Assembly (NCBI GenBank): GCA_030549175.1
Contig: JAUKUA010000008.1
Span: 310,001 to 374,000 of the forward strand
Origin: Lasiosphaeris hirsuta
Taxonomy: Eukaryota > Ascomycota > Sordariomycetes > Sordariales > Lasiosphaeriaceae
Reading direction: 5' to 3'
DNA: 64,000 nt
Below the pieces are notes generated by a model. The model was not told the origin of the DNA. It did not search any database and worked only from the letters and a program-made list of their open reading frames with translations. Below, piece after piece: positions 12,701 through 25,297 of the stretch; the stretch's first letter is position 1, and the number at the start of each line of letters is the position of its first letter. The position numbers were made by a program, and so were the translations under genes.

Positions 12701-13754
12701 TTATTAAGACGTTCTTTCGAGTAGTTAAGACTTTACTTATGATTGGTACTAAGGCTTTAATGTTTAAGAGAGCTTAAATTATAATTTCCTTTATTCCATG
12801 ACATATTATAGATATTAAAACGATTTTACAAGTACTATAACATAGCTCGTAGCCTTACTTCGTTCTCTTAACTTAGGGCTTATTTTCCTTACGTAATAAA
12901 GGAAAGTAAGCTTGTTTAGAGACGGTAATATAGAAAATAGTTTCCGAGGCTATAGACTAGCTCCTAGTTAAAAATTCGATATCTCGGTATCGTCAGATAG
13001 TTTAACAATCTAAAGCAAAAGTTTTAGATAATTAGCTTTTATTATAATAAAGACTTTTATTCGTTTTCCTAGTAGTAATTCCTCGTTAAAGTCTTCTTTA
13101 CTTTTAGCCTAGATACGTTTCTTAGTGTTAGAAATCTTACTTGGAGGTTTAGGAATTTTCTTACTATCCATAACCTTATCTAAATAACATTTTAAGGTTT
13201 TGTAGCCTTAACGTCTATAATAATGACAACTGTCGTCCTTCTTTCGTTTATTAAGGTTAACTTAGTTGATCTTAATAATAACTTTCTTACAGGTTTTTTA
13301 ATACTTTTCTTTAGACGTTACTAGTTTCTTATCATCTCTAGTTTCCCGTTTTTACTTTTTTTATTCTTTCTTAGGTTTCTTAACAGTAGGTTTGTCTAAG
13401 TAAAAACTAAGATTTTCTTTCTTATATTTATCTTTCTTCGAATGTTTTTTATTATTTGAAGGAAACTCTTCTTTTCCCTATTTTACTTTTCGCTTAATCT
13501 CTTAGGTTTTTAATTTATTCTTATAATTTAAACCGGCTATAATAATAACTTTGAGAAAATTAATGTTATTAGTAGAATAGTAACTCGTTTATAAATAGAT
13601 AAGATTTATTATAACTTTAGAAACTATAATTATAAATAGTAATTAGAGAGCTTAGTTACTAAAGTCAATAATACAATTAAATTCTTAAAACCTAGTTATA
13701 TACTTATTTACATCCTTATTATAAGTTAATATTTTTATAACCTCGTAGTTCTTT
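9778..13754 (-). mobile_element. Family B copy I, 3' portion of the internal region
   Basis: Similar throughout to the internal region of family B copies II and IV in the same orientation (compare 10,100-10,330 with 29,280-29,490). Gene order on the minus strand is gag toward 13,754 and chromodomain/3' end toward 9,778. Its left end, with the 3' LTR and roughly 170 bases of internal sequence, is missing where the family A truncated copy abuts. It is interrupted by a family C repeat (11320-11562) and ends at the insertion point of the full family A element. By comparison with copy IV it seems to lack several hundred bases around the reverse transcriptase YxDD motif near 11,750-11,900. Confidence 0.75.
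11320..11562 (+). repeat. Family C 243-base solo-LTR-like repeat
   Basis: Starts TGTAACAACC and ends CCTCCTTTAA, the same length as the copy at 23618-23860. It contains CTCTATATATACT, a TATA-box-like motif two thirds of the way in, and words such as CATAAGCACTAGCTCCACG. Insertion into family B sequence is clear because the flanks rejoin when it is removed. Flanking five bases are ttaag and ctacg, a possible RIP-altered target duplication with one extra mismatch. Confidence 0.7.
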
Positions 13755-13988
13755 TGCTATGGTCAAAAGGACCGCTTGTGTAAGCGTTACTTTGGTGGTC
13801 CTTCACATAAACACTGACATGACATATTATATAGTGGTATAAATAATTTGTAAAGGATGGCCCGTTGGCAATCAGTCTAGAGGGCGCACTGCCATTATAT
13901 GGCAGCACACCCCTTGTACTCAATTGAGCATAGGGACTACGTATAACGGACTAACCTATCTAGGCTATCTACATTTTTCCACGTAACA
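13755..13988 (-). repeat. Family A LTR (3' LTR of the complete element)
   Basis: 234 bases. On the minus strand it reads TGTTACGTGG...CCATAGCA. By eye it differs from its partner at 23098-23331 only by transitions, as expected from RIP. It contains the palindrome-like word CTCAATTGAG and the inverted words TGCCAT/ATGGCA. Confidence 0.9.
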
Positions 13989-14129
13989 TGTGCCCGGGGC
14001 AAAGAATAAAGAAAAGGGCGTCCTCGCCATCGTCCTCCGCTCTCTTAAACTATAAGAAAAGTACCAATTACCCCTAGCCCTTTCATATACCGTTGTTATA
14101 CTTAGATCACCCCATTCCCTACGCTCATA

Positions 14130-15760
14130 CTCCTCTAGTCTACAGTGTCAAAGAGCGTCTTCCGCTTAGTCGTCTTAAGAGGCGACTTCTTAGCGGTAAG
14201 CTTCTTACGACCGATATCTTTAGTAGGGATCTCTTGAGTAGGAGAAAAAGTTACTGACTTACTACGTATACTAACCTTGGGAGTGTTAATACTGAATAGA
14301 TCAGTAAGGATACTACGCTTGTTTTACTTCTTAGGTAAAGTACCTATAGTTATGATTTCACTCTAGGTATTCTTAGTAAAGTATTTATGTAAGGTACCGA
14401 GGGTTATAATAGATATAGAGATACTTAAACGAGTAGTCGAGGCGGCCGTGGGTTGTATAGCTAATAGTTACTTAATGGCCTTATTAAGCTTTGTCAGGTC
14501 TTTTTAAAGATCTTAGACCTGGTTATTAAGTACTTTAGTCTTCGGGCTAACCTTGTTTATATAGCCCGTTAGAGTATTGACTTACTCCTTGGTAACGTAC
14601 TTATTAAGGCTATCTATTATTATTCTCTTTATAGCCTAGAAAGCTTTACGGACCTTATCGTAGCTCGGGAGCTCCTTAATCTTATTCTTAAGGACATTGA
14701 TCTTACCCTTAAGGTACTTCTAGAGATCATATATGTTAATAAGTATACTAGCTATAGAAGATACATAGACTACTTTAACTTCCTCAAGCTCTGTAGTCTT
14801 ATCGGCGAGTTAGTACTTAAGACGTTAAAACTATGTACGTTAATACTAGTTCGTACCGGTAATAAGAACGTTCGCTTAGTCGGCCTAGGTATGAACTTAT
14901 GTAAGGTCAAGGTAATTAAGATAGATAAGGATTGAAGATAACTTTTTATTTAAAGTGGCTATAAGGTAATAGTAAATAGTTATAAGGATAGATACCTTTG
15001 AAAGTAAGTAGTTATTATTAATACTTTACTTATTGTATATTATCTTAGCTTTGTTTAATAACTCTTTTAACTAACATATATATAAGTTATTAATTAGACC
15101 TTAGTTCTTAATAGCCGACTTTAATCTTCTAGTAAAGATATCCTTAATCTCTTCATTTATTATAAAGAGAAGCTTCGGATCATGGATCGTAAAGGTAGCA
15201 TACTTATAAACTTCTTATTTACTTACTAACTTATTATAGTACTTAAACTCGAAGTAGGTTCCATAGTTTAGTAAGACTTTAGGCTCCTTACCATCGGTAG
15301 TAAGTTACTTAGCTCTCTACTTAGCTTATTTCTAAAGCGCCTTTATATCCTAGTAGTAGTACTTCTTAGGGGTATGATATTTGACGGGTAAGCCGGTAAA
15401 AAAGCTAGGTAAGTTACCTAAGGTATCTAAGATTATTTCTTTATTCTCGTTATTAAACTCGCCTTCTATAGTAAGGTTAAAGTTATCGTCCTTTATATAC
15501 TTACTCTTATTATTATCGTAGTTAAAATCGTAGTTAAGTAGATCGTTGGGCTTAGGCTTATCGTAGTCGTCCTTACTATATTCGGTAGTAGCGGTGACGC
15601 TCTCTTAGGCTTATCTAACATGTCTTAAGGTTTCTTTAGCTAGAATTTAAAGATACGTAGGATCCGGACTCTTAACTATTAAGCTATCCTCGGATACGTT
15701 TAGATTGTTCGACTTAGCTCGAGCTATCTTAAATTAACACTTCATTTTATAAATATACTC
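14130..15760 (-). pseudogene. ORF3 relic of family A, downstream of the chromodomain
   Basis: Minus-strand coding relic of about 540 codons between the chromodomain and the 3' LTR. Its start region reads ARAKSNNLNVSEDSLIVKSP. Later parts include a KFKYYNKLV-like stretch (compare the other copy), KYATFTIHDPKLLFIINEEI and NNLYI...LKELLNKAK, and the C-terminus is basic and ends near 14,130. In-frame TAG/TAA mostly sit at former Gln/Trp codons. The same relic occurs at 7,780-9,395. Ty3/Gypsy elements usually end after integrase and chromodomain, so this is an extra gene. I find no transmembrane pattern that would mark it as env-like. It could be a captured host gene or a lineage-specific ORF. The family was not recognised. 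Confidence 0.6.
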
Positions 15761-16327
15761 TTATAAATAGTTAAATTTAGCTATCTCAGAGTATAAATAA
15801 ACGTGATAGTAGGATATAGAGAAAGTATAAAGGTATAACTTAATGGCGGCGATAAGGGTAGTAATGATTATAAGAAAGAAAAACGTAAAAATTTTGTAAG
15901 AGAGGTTTTTTAATTAGTAGCCTAACTTAGTAGGTTAGGGCCTTATGATAAGAAAAATTAACAAAGAAAAACGATACTATAATAAGGCTTCTATTTAATT
16001 ATCTAGTCTTTTTTAGCTCGTAGTAAGAAGACGTTTATATAGTTAAGTAAGGTTAATAAAGGAAAGTAAAAGAAAAAAAAGATTTGGTATTATGGCTAGA
16101 ATATTCCCTCGTCTTATTAAGAAAGTTATTTATCCTCGAAAATATCTCTTATCTGGCGGTTTGGTACTATGGAAGCTTAACTACTATTTCTATAGTAGGG
16201 ATAATATCGACCTTAACGTACTCGATGACCTTAATATCCTTCTTCTCATACTCCTTATCTTAGTCGATAAGATTTCTCGCTTTGTAACTTATAATAGTAT
16301 CTCTTATATTTAGTAATAGGTTTACTC

Positions 16328-19300
16328 TTAGCTTCTATATATCGTTCTTAACTTCGTAGTTCTTTTAACGGACGAGGTACTTAATACTTAGGTTCTTCTT
16401 CTTCTAACTTACTTTACTACTAACGATATAGTCAAGTTTCTATTCTTCTTATTCGTTAATCTTAATAACTAGTAATACCTATTACTTTCGGCTAAAAGGA
16501 TCTTAACCTTGTTAAAAACGGTATAGTTACGTAACTAAGATAATTAGGTATACTCTCTATGACACCGGGAAGTTGAGCTTATAAGTTAGATTACTTATCT
16601 TTACCTTATTAATAATCTTAAACGGGCTCGTTCTTTAAGGTGATTATTTCCTTTTTAGCTTATCGGGTAGATAGTAACCCTTATAGAGGCATAGGTAAAT
16701 AGTATCTCTGATATTCAAGGTCTTAAGTATATACTTGTTATTATAGTGGAGTTTTATTATTACGTTAACGATGTTAAGAAGTTAAATTACTTCCTTTTGA
16801 TAATACCTCCTAAGAACCTCCGTTACCTCGGTACCTACTCTTATATCTTCCTTTACAATTAGAATATTTACTAGGGACCTTAGTTAGAATCTAAGGATTA
16901 GTTCATTAGGTAATTTACTAATTATAATAGCTAATATGCTATTAATGTTAAACTAGAGCAATGGTAACATATCAACCTATAGAATCTCTCCGTCTATTAT
17001 AGAGATATAAAAACGAATAGTAATCTCGATCGTCTAGTTCGTCCTCTCTAACTAGTTATTAATTTGTAGGTAATAAGTAATAAAAAAGAGTAGTTTAATA
17101 TTATAGATATTAAAAATCTCTTTTTATAATATTAAGGTAAACTTTAAGTCTCTATTTTTAATAATTATTATCGATAGTTCCTAGTCGTATATAAATAATG
17201 ATCTTATTAATACCTTTACCTAATCTTTAGCTATATAGATATAGTATCTCGTTAATAAGAGTGTTTTTTTTAAAGAACTTATACGTAACTATATAAAGTG
17301 TAATAAGTATGTTATAGCCTTCGAGATACTATATCGTTTTAACTGATAAGACTATAGATAGGTTGATAATAAAATTTATTACGATGGTATAGAATGGCTG
17401 TGAGATTATATAAATAGATATTATTTTTCCGTTCGTAAGTTATCTGTCAGTCTGGTTTTAGCGGTAGGCCTCATAGAACTAGATGAAACGTTTCACTTTC
17501 TATGCCTTGTTAATAAAGTATACATTTTAGAAGCTGTCTATTATTTTATAGAAACCGAAATGATACGATTTATTATAAACTATCTCAAGTACTGTCTTAA
17601 CGTACGTTCTTAAGATATAGAGGCGACGATTTTTATTGTAATTAATATGATATAGTAACTTATCTCTAATCTCAAATAATCTTATTGAAAGTTATAAGTA
17701 CCTTTTAAATACTTTAGTACATTTTATCCATTATGATATGATAGGTTTTTCTATCTTAGCGTTGATACCGGTTGTTAACTTATTATATTTCGTATCGTTC
17801 TTATAACTCTTATATAAAACGGTTTTAAACGAGTCGTTGATAACGGGCTTAGCGTTTACCTAAGTAACTATAACAGATATCTTATTTCCTATGTTCTATA
17901 TTATAGCCTAGATATTATTAAGCTTGTTAGATTTATTTATCTTAAGCTTTTTAAAGTCTTATTTAAACGTTAGAAGTTACGAAAGTATATTAAAAACGAT
18001 GTTAAGAATACTTAGGATATGAAAAATGTCGATCTCAAATTAAGAAAGTTAGTTTATTACATTCATAAGCTTAAGGTTAGCCTTGTTTAGGTCTATCATT
18101 ACTAAAGACGTGTACTTAACGATATCTTTAGTAAGAGCGTGATTTGTTAGGATATTTAGGTAATGTTAGTTTAAGTAAACTATCTTTCTAAGCTTCTTAA
18201 CTACTTATATAACTGTTATAAGCTTTACCTCTATAGATCCATATTTCTACTTAGTCACGGTAGTTACTTTTAATAAGAATATAATCGGTAGAATCCTTTC
18301 TACTACGAGGTCGTGTCTTAGGATTACTTTCTTATCTTAGTTATTTTTAAGTTAGAAAACGAAGAGGCTAAAAGCTCCTTTATAAGTATCGACTTTAAAG
18401 AATAATAACTTCGTTTTAACGTGATAATAAGTCGTAAATTGTATATATAAGTATTCATATAATAGGTAGAAAGATTCCTATTTATCTTTTAAAGGTTAAA
18501 AACGTATTTTCGATATATAAGCCTTCCTTACGTTCATTATACTTCTATTTATAATCTTTTCTTTCTCACGGCTTAATATTAATAATACCGTCTTTTTCTT
18601 TTATAATAGTCTGGCTTTAATATTATATTAAGTAATCTTATGTCGTAGTTATCCGGCTATCCCTAGATAGATCTTAAGTATATCTAGTATATTTAAGAAC
18701 TTTATCTTCTAGAAAGCCGTAATTCGATTATCTGTTTTCGTAACTTTTTCTCCGTTAACAATATATCTTAGGAATTAGATCGTTGAATAGGCTACGAATA
18801 ACTTACTAACATTAATATATATCCTTACGTCTTTTAAGAGCTTAAGTATCTTACTTATGTACTTATAGTACTCGTTTTCTATAATACTAAAGACGACGAT
18901 ATCATCGATATATACTTGTACGAAATCTTAACTGTTATGGAATAGGTAGTTTATAAAACGTTAGGTGAAAGTATGTAAGTTCTTAAATTCTATAAGTACT
19001 ATATTTAATCACTCAAGCTCTCTTTTTATAACAATAACTATATAATTATAATATTTGTTATAAATTGGTAACTAATAAAAGAAACTGGAGATATTTATTA
19101 TAGAAAAATCCTTTTTTTCTTATATTACGAAGATCATGTTATCTTAGTCTATAAGTGAATAGATATCTAGTATCGTAACCTTGTTTAAGACACATAAGTT
19201 AACGACAAGACGGCCCTTCTTTACTCCATTAACCGTTCTCTATACTACGAAGATAGAACATATGATAGGGATTAGTTCGTTAAGAAAGGTCAGCTTTCCG

Positions 19301-20600
19301 GCCGTGTATATAGTATTAAGTCTCTATACGGCAAAAACGTAATCTTTCGCTTCCTAGAGATATAGCTTTACTAGCTTAATTTAGTTTTACTATCCCTTAA
19401 CAAAGTTAATCTTTATTTTACTCGTATTAGGTATAGGTATGATATCTCTATTATAGAATATATCATACTTATTTAGAAGGTCTTTAATTCTTTCTACGAA
19501 GGCTTTGTTTACTTTATAGATATTTATTTTAACCTTACTCTTAATAGTAGAAAAATCGGCTAGCTTCTTAACTTCATATAATAATATATAATATCCCATC
19601 CTTAGAAAGAGTAGCTATGAGATGTTAACGATTTTTGTTTCGTTACTTACCTAATTACTTAAAATATAAATAAAAATATCTTTTATTTTATCCTTAAGTT
19701 AGTAGATTTTATTAAGGATAGCTAAATAATATTCTTTTATATTAACGTTGTTAAGTTTTACGTAATATCTTATAGAAGAGGTTTATATGATTCTTATTCT
19801 TATATTCGTATTATAACTCGTTAAATTAAATATAAACGCTTACTTTACTCCACGTTATTTTTAAACTCTTCTAATCTTCTAACCTCTCTTAATAATTATT
19901 AGCTTAGATATTTAGTTATGGAAGTATGTTACATAAGATATTAAGTAGTTAATATTATTATCTTAGATATCTTTCTATGTTAACATAAGGTAAAAAGTCT
20001 ATAGCCTATTATAAATATACGTCTCCTTAAGTAATAGCTTTGGTAGATCATATATCTTAGTCTTAATAAAACCTTTCTCTCTAGGTATAAAAATAACACT
20101 TTAGAAAGTAATAACCTTACGTATAATCTCCTAGTAAAGTTTAGTGACTAGGTCTGTCTTTGTTCTTATATTTTTAATAGATTAGAAAGTAACGTTGTTT
20201 CTTAGAAAGTTAATAGTTATACCATTATTATCTATAAAAATAATACCGATTAATATATACGGCCCTAACTCGTCGATAATATGGGCCTTCATATAAAAGT
20301 AAGTATTAATACTAATTTATTACGTTATATTAAAAATGTAAAAATCGAACTTAGCTTATTTATCGATGTAAGTTCTTAAGTTAACTCCCTTGATAAAACG
20401 GGATTCCTATAGTACCTAGTGTAAATAGCGTACCCATTTCTAAATCTACTTTTTATCCACGAGGTTAGTTAAGCTACTAATGTTAAAGTAGACATATATA
20501 GGTTTATCATTCAAGTCTACTTTGACGTTAATTCGAAGATAGGACTTCTTCGGATGTTAAGAGCCTACAAGATAAAGTAGTAGGTTTACTTTAATAACTT
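16328..20600 (-). pseudogene. pol relic of complete family A (PR-RT-RH-IN-chromodomain)
   Basis: Read on the minus strand. The protease-proximal part is near 20,300, with AHIIDELGPYILIGI, similar to the region just after the Ty3/Gypsy protease active site. Reverse transcriptase follows: RLVVNLCVLNKVTILDIY at about 19,215-19,155 and the catalytic YIDD codons at 18912-18901, followed by IVVFS. The integrase zinc-finger and core region is about 17,700-16,900. The chromodomain is at about 16,455-16,328, with YLIR*KNHEAKDDI*K in the paralogous copy (both Trp lost to stop). Enzymatic roles are reverse transcription, RNase H and integration targeted by a chromodomain. Many stops and frame breaks mean no product is expected. 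Confidence 0.8.
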
Positions 20601-22149
20601 ATCCTTTCTTAAAGATAACGTAAGTTTCTTTATTACTCAAGTTATTACTACTTTAATCCTTTATCGAGTAACTTTCCTAGGCTATAATAAATCTTTTATC
20701 TTCTTCTTTCGTATCTTCTATAGATATCTGTTTAAAACGAACCTTTCTTACGTCGTTCTTACTTATCTTTACGTTCCTATTATTTTTTAACTTTTCACAG
20801 CTTTCTAGCTCTTTTCTTAAATAGGTAAGTTACCTCGGAGTTACGAGCTCTATAAGGAACCTTTACTCCCTAAAGATCACGGGCTTTATAAGAGGCATAA
20901 GAAACACGGGCTCTTCTAGGAACCTAGGTTCCTAACGTACAATTAAACCTTCCTTTAACTTCTATGGTTATTTAACATACTCCGTTCGGATATGTTATTA
21001 CAACTCATTTCCAAAGTTAAATATTTCTATATAGCTCGAATATTTATACTTTTTCTTATTAGGTACCTTATACCGGGTAAGATTACCTAGTGTTACGGAG
21101 AAATAAAGGAAAACTAAATAGAAAGGAGATATCGTAACATTAAGAAAAGTAATAGTATCTTCTTTTAATTTTCCTTCGTTAATAAAGTAATATCTCTCGG
21201 CCTTAAGTTACTTATATTATTACTAGGTATTAATACTTTCTTTATAGATAAACTTATCGTTGATATAAGTAAAAGTACTGTTATTATAAGGTTAATATTA
21301 GCTGTAGTACTACTACCTTTAAAATACTTAGTCTAGCTAGAAACTTCTAGGTACTTAGTTATTAAATCCCTAGTATAGGTACGTATTACGGCTATGTTCG
21401 TTTACATTACTAAAGTATAAACGTTCTTACTATCTACTTTTCTAGTTACTAGAAAATAACCCTTTGTTATTAAAGTACTTTCGATTATTATTATTATCTT
21501 ACTAAGTTACTTATCTTCCTTAATTATTAACTTAATATTATCTTCTATCTCTACTAACCTAGTTAATATTATTATTACTATAGATCACGATATCGTTATT
21601 ATATAATACCGTCTTAGTTATTTTTATAACTATTTCTTTAGTAATTAACATATCATAAGATACTAATATCTTTTCTTTAATCTTATTGAGATAATTACGA
21701 AGTATGTCTCTAGTAGTTAGTTAAGTATAGAACTAATATAATTCCTTGTATAGGTTATTATATAACTTAATAGGTAATTAAAAATCCTTCTTATCTTCTT
21801 ATACTCTTATGTACTTAAAAGAATTTATTATATATATATAAACTAACTTATTAGTAATATTATCTTCGGCCTTAAACTTACTTATAGGTTGACTAAACAA
21901 TCGTTTTATATCTACTAGCTTTAATTTAAACTATTAAAAGATAATTATAACTTAGTTAAAGATACTTAGTCTTATATACTTCTTATCCTTAGTTAATAAT
22001 TAAAGCTTATACCATTAGAAAGCTAATCTCCTAAATAATAAAAACAGTTTTTTATAAAAAGTATTATATCTATCTAAATCTAAGGCTACTTTCTTAACAT
22101 ATATAGTCTAAAGATAAACGTTATAGTAACAAAGTTACTTACCGTCTTT

Positions 22150-23050
22150 CTTCGGTAATACGTCTAGCTAGAAAAGACTAACATAATAGATCTACTAGTT
22201 AGAACCTCTTGTCGCCAACGGAACACTTACTTAAGCCGTAAGACCGGTCACCGGCGTACTAGTCCTTATAAGGGTAATCGTAAGATATATCTATATAACC
22301 TATATTATCTACATAAGCTACTTCTCGATTATTAATTACCTCAGAAATAAAAATAAAGGTAGACCAGGAGGTTACTTGTCAACGTGATCTTTAAGCGGAT
22401 CTAGGTTTTATCTTAGCATATAGTCTTCCGTCATTTTACTTAGTGTTACAGGCGAAAATCCTTCGTCTTACAATATAATATCGGACTCTCCTAGTATAAT
22501 ATCCCGTCTAGCTACTAACATTATATTACTTAATAGTAGGATGGTTAGTATGTCCCTAAGTGTTAGGTCCGTAGGCGGTGGCGTTGTTAAGGTTTGTTAG
22601 GTACCCCTTGGTTCTAGCGTTTCTACCGTTCTCGAGTGTTTTAGTATTAGGTAGAGGTCTTCCTAAACTTCTTAAAGGTAGTTATCGACCAAAGTTTTAA
22701 AGTGTTCTTTCGGAATGTAGTTATTAACGTTCTAGGCGTTTAGATAACTGTTCTGAATAGGGCTTCTTAAATAGGTAAATGTTCCGTTGGTAAGAAAAAT
22801 TAGGCTTACTAACGCCACGAGTACTTACTTACGCTCCGGCTTTACGCTAGTCTACCACTTGACTTTCGGATTCTTAGAGATGTAGTCGAATACCTATTGG
22901 ACTTCGTAGAGCTTAACAATGTATATCCGCTTATCTTATTGTTTTAACAGTAGGTTGCCGACTTAGTTAAGAGCCTTCGTACCGTTAACGCGCATATTAT
23001 CGTTGTCTTTATTACAACGTGGTACAAGTTGGTGTTGGTCCCGGAGGCGT
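22150..23050 (-). pseudogene. gag-like relic of complete family A
   Basis: The first coding region after the 5' LTR on the minus strand. Readable pieces are VFDYISKNPKVKW, KPERK*VLVALVSL, NNYIPKEHFKTLVDDYLKE and VARRDIILGESDIIL. Its position and helix-rich, charged composition fit a structural gag protein, but I do not see a CCHC zinc knuckle here. Stops are of RIP type (TAG at Trp/Gln). Confidence 0.5.
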
Positions 23051-23097
23051 TAAATTAACTGATGAAGTCTATCCGATTCGATGGTAGGGATACCACT

Positions 23098-23331
23098 TAT
23101 TACGGTCAAAAGGACCGCTTGTATAAATGTTACTTTGGTAGTCCTTCACATAAACACTGACATGACATATTGTATGGTAGTGTAAATAATTTGTAAAGGA
23201 TAGCCCGTTGGCAATCAGTCTGGAGGGCGTGTTGCCATTATATAGCAGCGTACCTCCTGTGCTCAATTGAGCGCAGGGACTGCGCACAACGGACTAACCT
23301 ATCTAGGCTATCTACATTTTTCCACGTAACA
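23098..23331 (-). repeat. Family A LTR (5' LTR of the complete element)
   Basis: 234 bases. The inner end has been altered from TGCTACGG to TATTACGG by two transitions, and the outer end keeps ACGTAACA. It is followed by the target duplication tcttt at 23332-23336. Confidence 0.9.
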
Positions 23332-23617
23332 TCTTTACTCTTTAAGCTAGATTAGGAAATCTTTTGATGATAATAGTAATATATCCTCTTTAACTATTTA
23401 TAATACTAAGCTTTTTAATTTAGCTACTTTACTTTTGATACCATTTTAAAGTAGTATTTTTATTAATATATTAACGAAGTTAATCTTAGTCTTATTATTG
23501 AGAAAGTTTTATTTAGAAACATTAAAATATTCCTTAACGAAATATTATTAAGTTTCGAATTTAATCTTATCTTTTCCGTTATATTCTTTAGGTCTAACTA
23601 TTATTATAACTACGTCT

Positions 23618-23860
23618 TGTAACAACTACTACAAACTACATCAAGACTGTACATAAGCACTAGCTCCACGCGAGACGTTCTTATAAGGCTGTACGTATGC
23701 ACAGCCTATAAGTATGGCATACTACAAAGGCTCAAAAGCTCTATATATACTGCTGTGTTCCCTAGATAGATTAAAATTGATCATACATTTTATAGCACTC
23801 TTTCTTCCACCTATTGTTATAACTCTACTTCACCACTATTACTTCCACCACCTCCTTTGA
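23618..23860 (+). repeat. Family C 243-base solo-LTR-like repeat with target duplication
   Basis: TGTAACAACT...CCTCCTTTGA, flanked by a perfect duplication cgtct (23613-23617 and 23861-23865). It keeps the CTCTATATATACT TATA-like box. It begins with TG but ends in GA rather than CA. Inserted in family B copy I. No internal region of a parent retroelement is present in the window. Confidence 0.8.
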
Positions 23861-25297
23861 CGTCTTAACTATAAGAGTTATAAATTATAGTTATATACTC
23901 ATATATAATAACTTGATTTATTTAGATATTATTAAGAAGGATTATTATAGTATTAAGTAAAGGAGTTAATAATAGTTCTTAAGAAGGTCCTGGTAGTCTT
24001 TTTAGAAGCTTTAATAAGCCTTTTAGGAGTCTTTTGAAAAGATCTAGTAAGCTTCCTAAAAGTCTTAATAAATCTCTTAGGGGTAGGTTTAACCGTTCTT
24101 AGTAGTTATTGTCCTTGTTATTTCTATTATTAGAAGGTAATAATAATATACCGGCTTTCGTTTGGTACTATAGAAAGGGATTTCTTCCGTTATTACCCCC
24201 TCTTATTTAGGTATCGGACTTTTATATACTATCGACCCATCTCTAAGCTCTAGCCGACGTTTCTTATATTACCTTTCTTTAAAGGTTATGGTCTAAGAGG
24301 AGATCTTCGTTATTATCGAAATAACGAGTAAAAGTTAATTTTTTAGACGGTTAGAATATTCATTATTATAAGGATTTTATAGATAAGGTTTTTTTATAAA
24401 CGAGATATTACTCTTTATATAAGTACGTTGGTGTTAATTCTATTCTTTAGTCTTAGTTTAACTAAGAGGGCTTTCTCGACTAGGTTATAGAAATATTTCT
24501 AAAGTTATTTTAAAAGTTTTTTATCCCTAGGTATCTTTAGTATATTAAGCTAAGTTAACAATATAAGAATATTAAGTTAGCCTTAAGCCTAGGTTAACTA
24601 ATTTCTAACATTAATATTATATTTATCTTAGAAAGCTTACTTCTCTTTTTGGAGTTGTAAGAGTTTATTAACATACGTTTGAGATCACAATCTTTTACTT
24701 CTTTTTTAGCTACCTTGATTCTTTATTTATGGTAGTACTTCTAACGTTAAAGGTCTTTAATATTCTTTCGTTATACTTCTATTTGAGTTAAGACGATTAT
24801 AAGGGCCTTTTTATAGTTAGTTATAGTAATAGCAAATTAAGCCAGTTTTTCGTTTACTACAATATCGAAATTAGTATAAGTAGTAGTAAGGACTATTTTA
24901 ATATTGTCGAAGGTTACTGTGTTATTTTTGATGTAATTAACTATGTTTTTATAGTCATAGACTAGGATAGTAAAGTTATAACTAAGGTATTAAACCGATT
25001 TTTATCATCTTTTGTATTAAAGATATAGAAATAAAACTTCTAATAAGTATTAGTTATTAGTTAATATACTTCTATAAGCTATTTAAGTAGGCTAGAAATA
25101 GCCTAGAATGTTAAAGGAAGTGATATATATTTTTTAATAGTTACAACCGTCATTTTGGAAGGTTCTTAGATCATAAGTTCTATCTCGGTAGTTACTTCGG
25201 GTTCTTTTCTACAAATTATTATAGTATAGGAGCTAGAGAGAAGTGAAGTTACTATTGTTTAAATAAGTTATTGAAAATAAAACGAAAAAAAGATTAT

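Larger units (their letters stand above)
13755..23331 (-). mobile_element. Family A, complete Ty3/Gypsy chromovirus (9,577 bases)
   Basis: Bounded by two 234-base LTRs and a perfect 5-base target duplication tcttt (13750-13754 and 23332-23336), inserted in family B copy I. Minus-strand order: 5' LTR 23331-23098; a TGGTATCCC primer-site-like word 2-3 bases inside; gag-like region about 23,000-22,150; protease-like about 20,300-20,200; reverse transcriptase about 19,400-18,400 with RLVVNL, LNKVTI, YIDDIVVFS and YINVSK; integrase about 17,700-16,600; chromodomain about 16,455-16,328; ORF3 relic 15,760-14,130; 3' LTR. All frames carry RIP-type stops, so it is dead. A clear polypurine tract next to the 3' LTR is not visible. 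Confidence 0.9.

Noticed and set aside
13735..13923. Open frames over family A LTRs (also 23069-23287 and 37091-37279)
   Set aside because: The same peptide appears because the same LTR is present three times. It is an open frame in non-coding repeat sequence.
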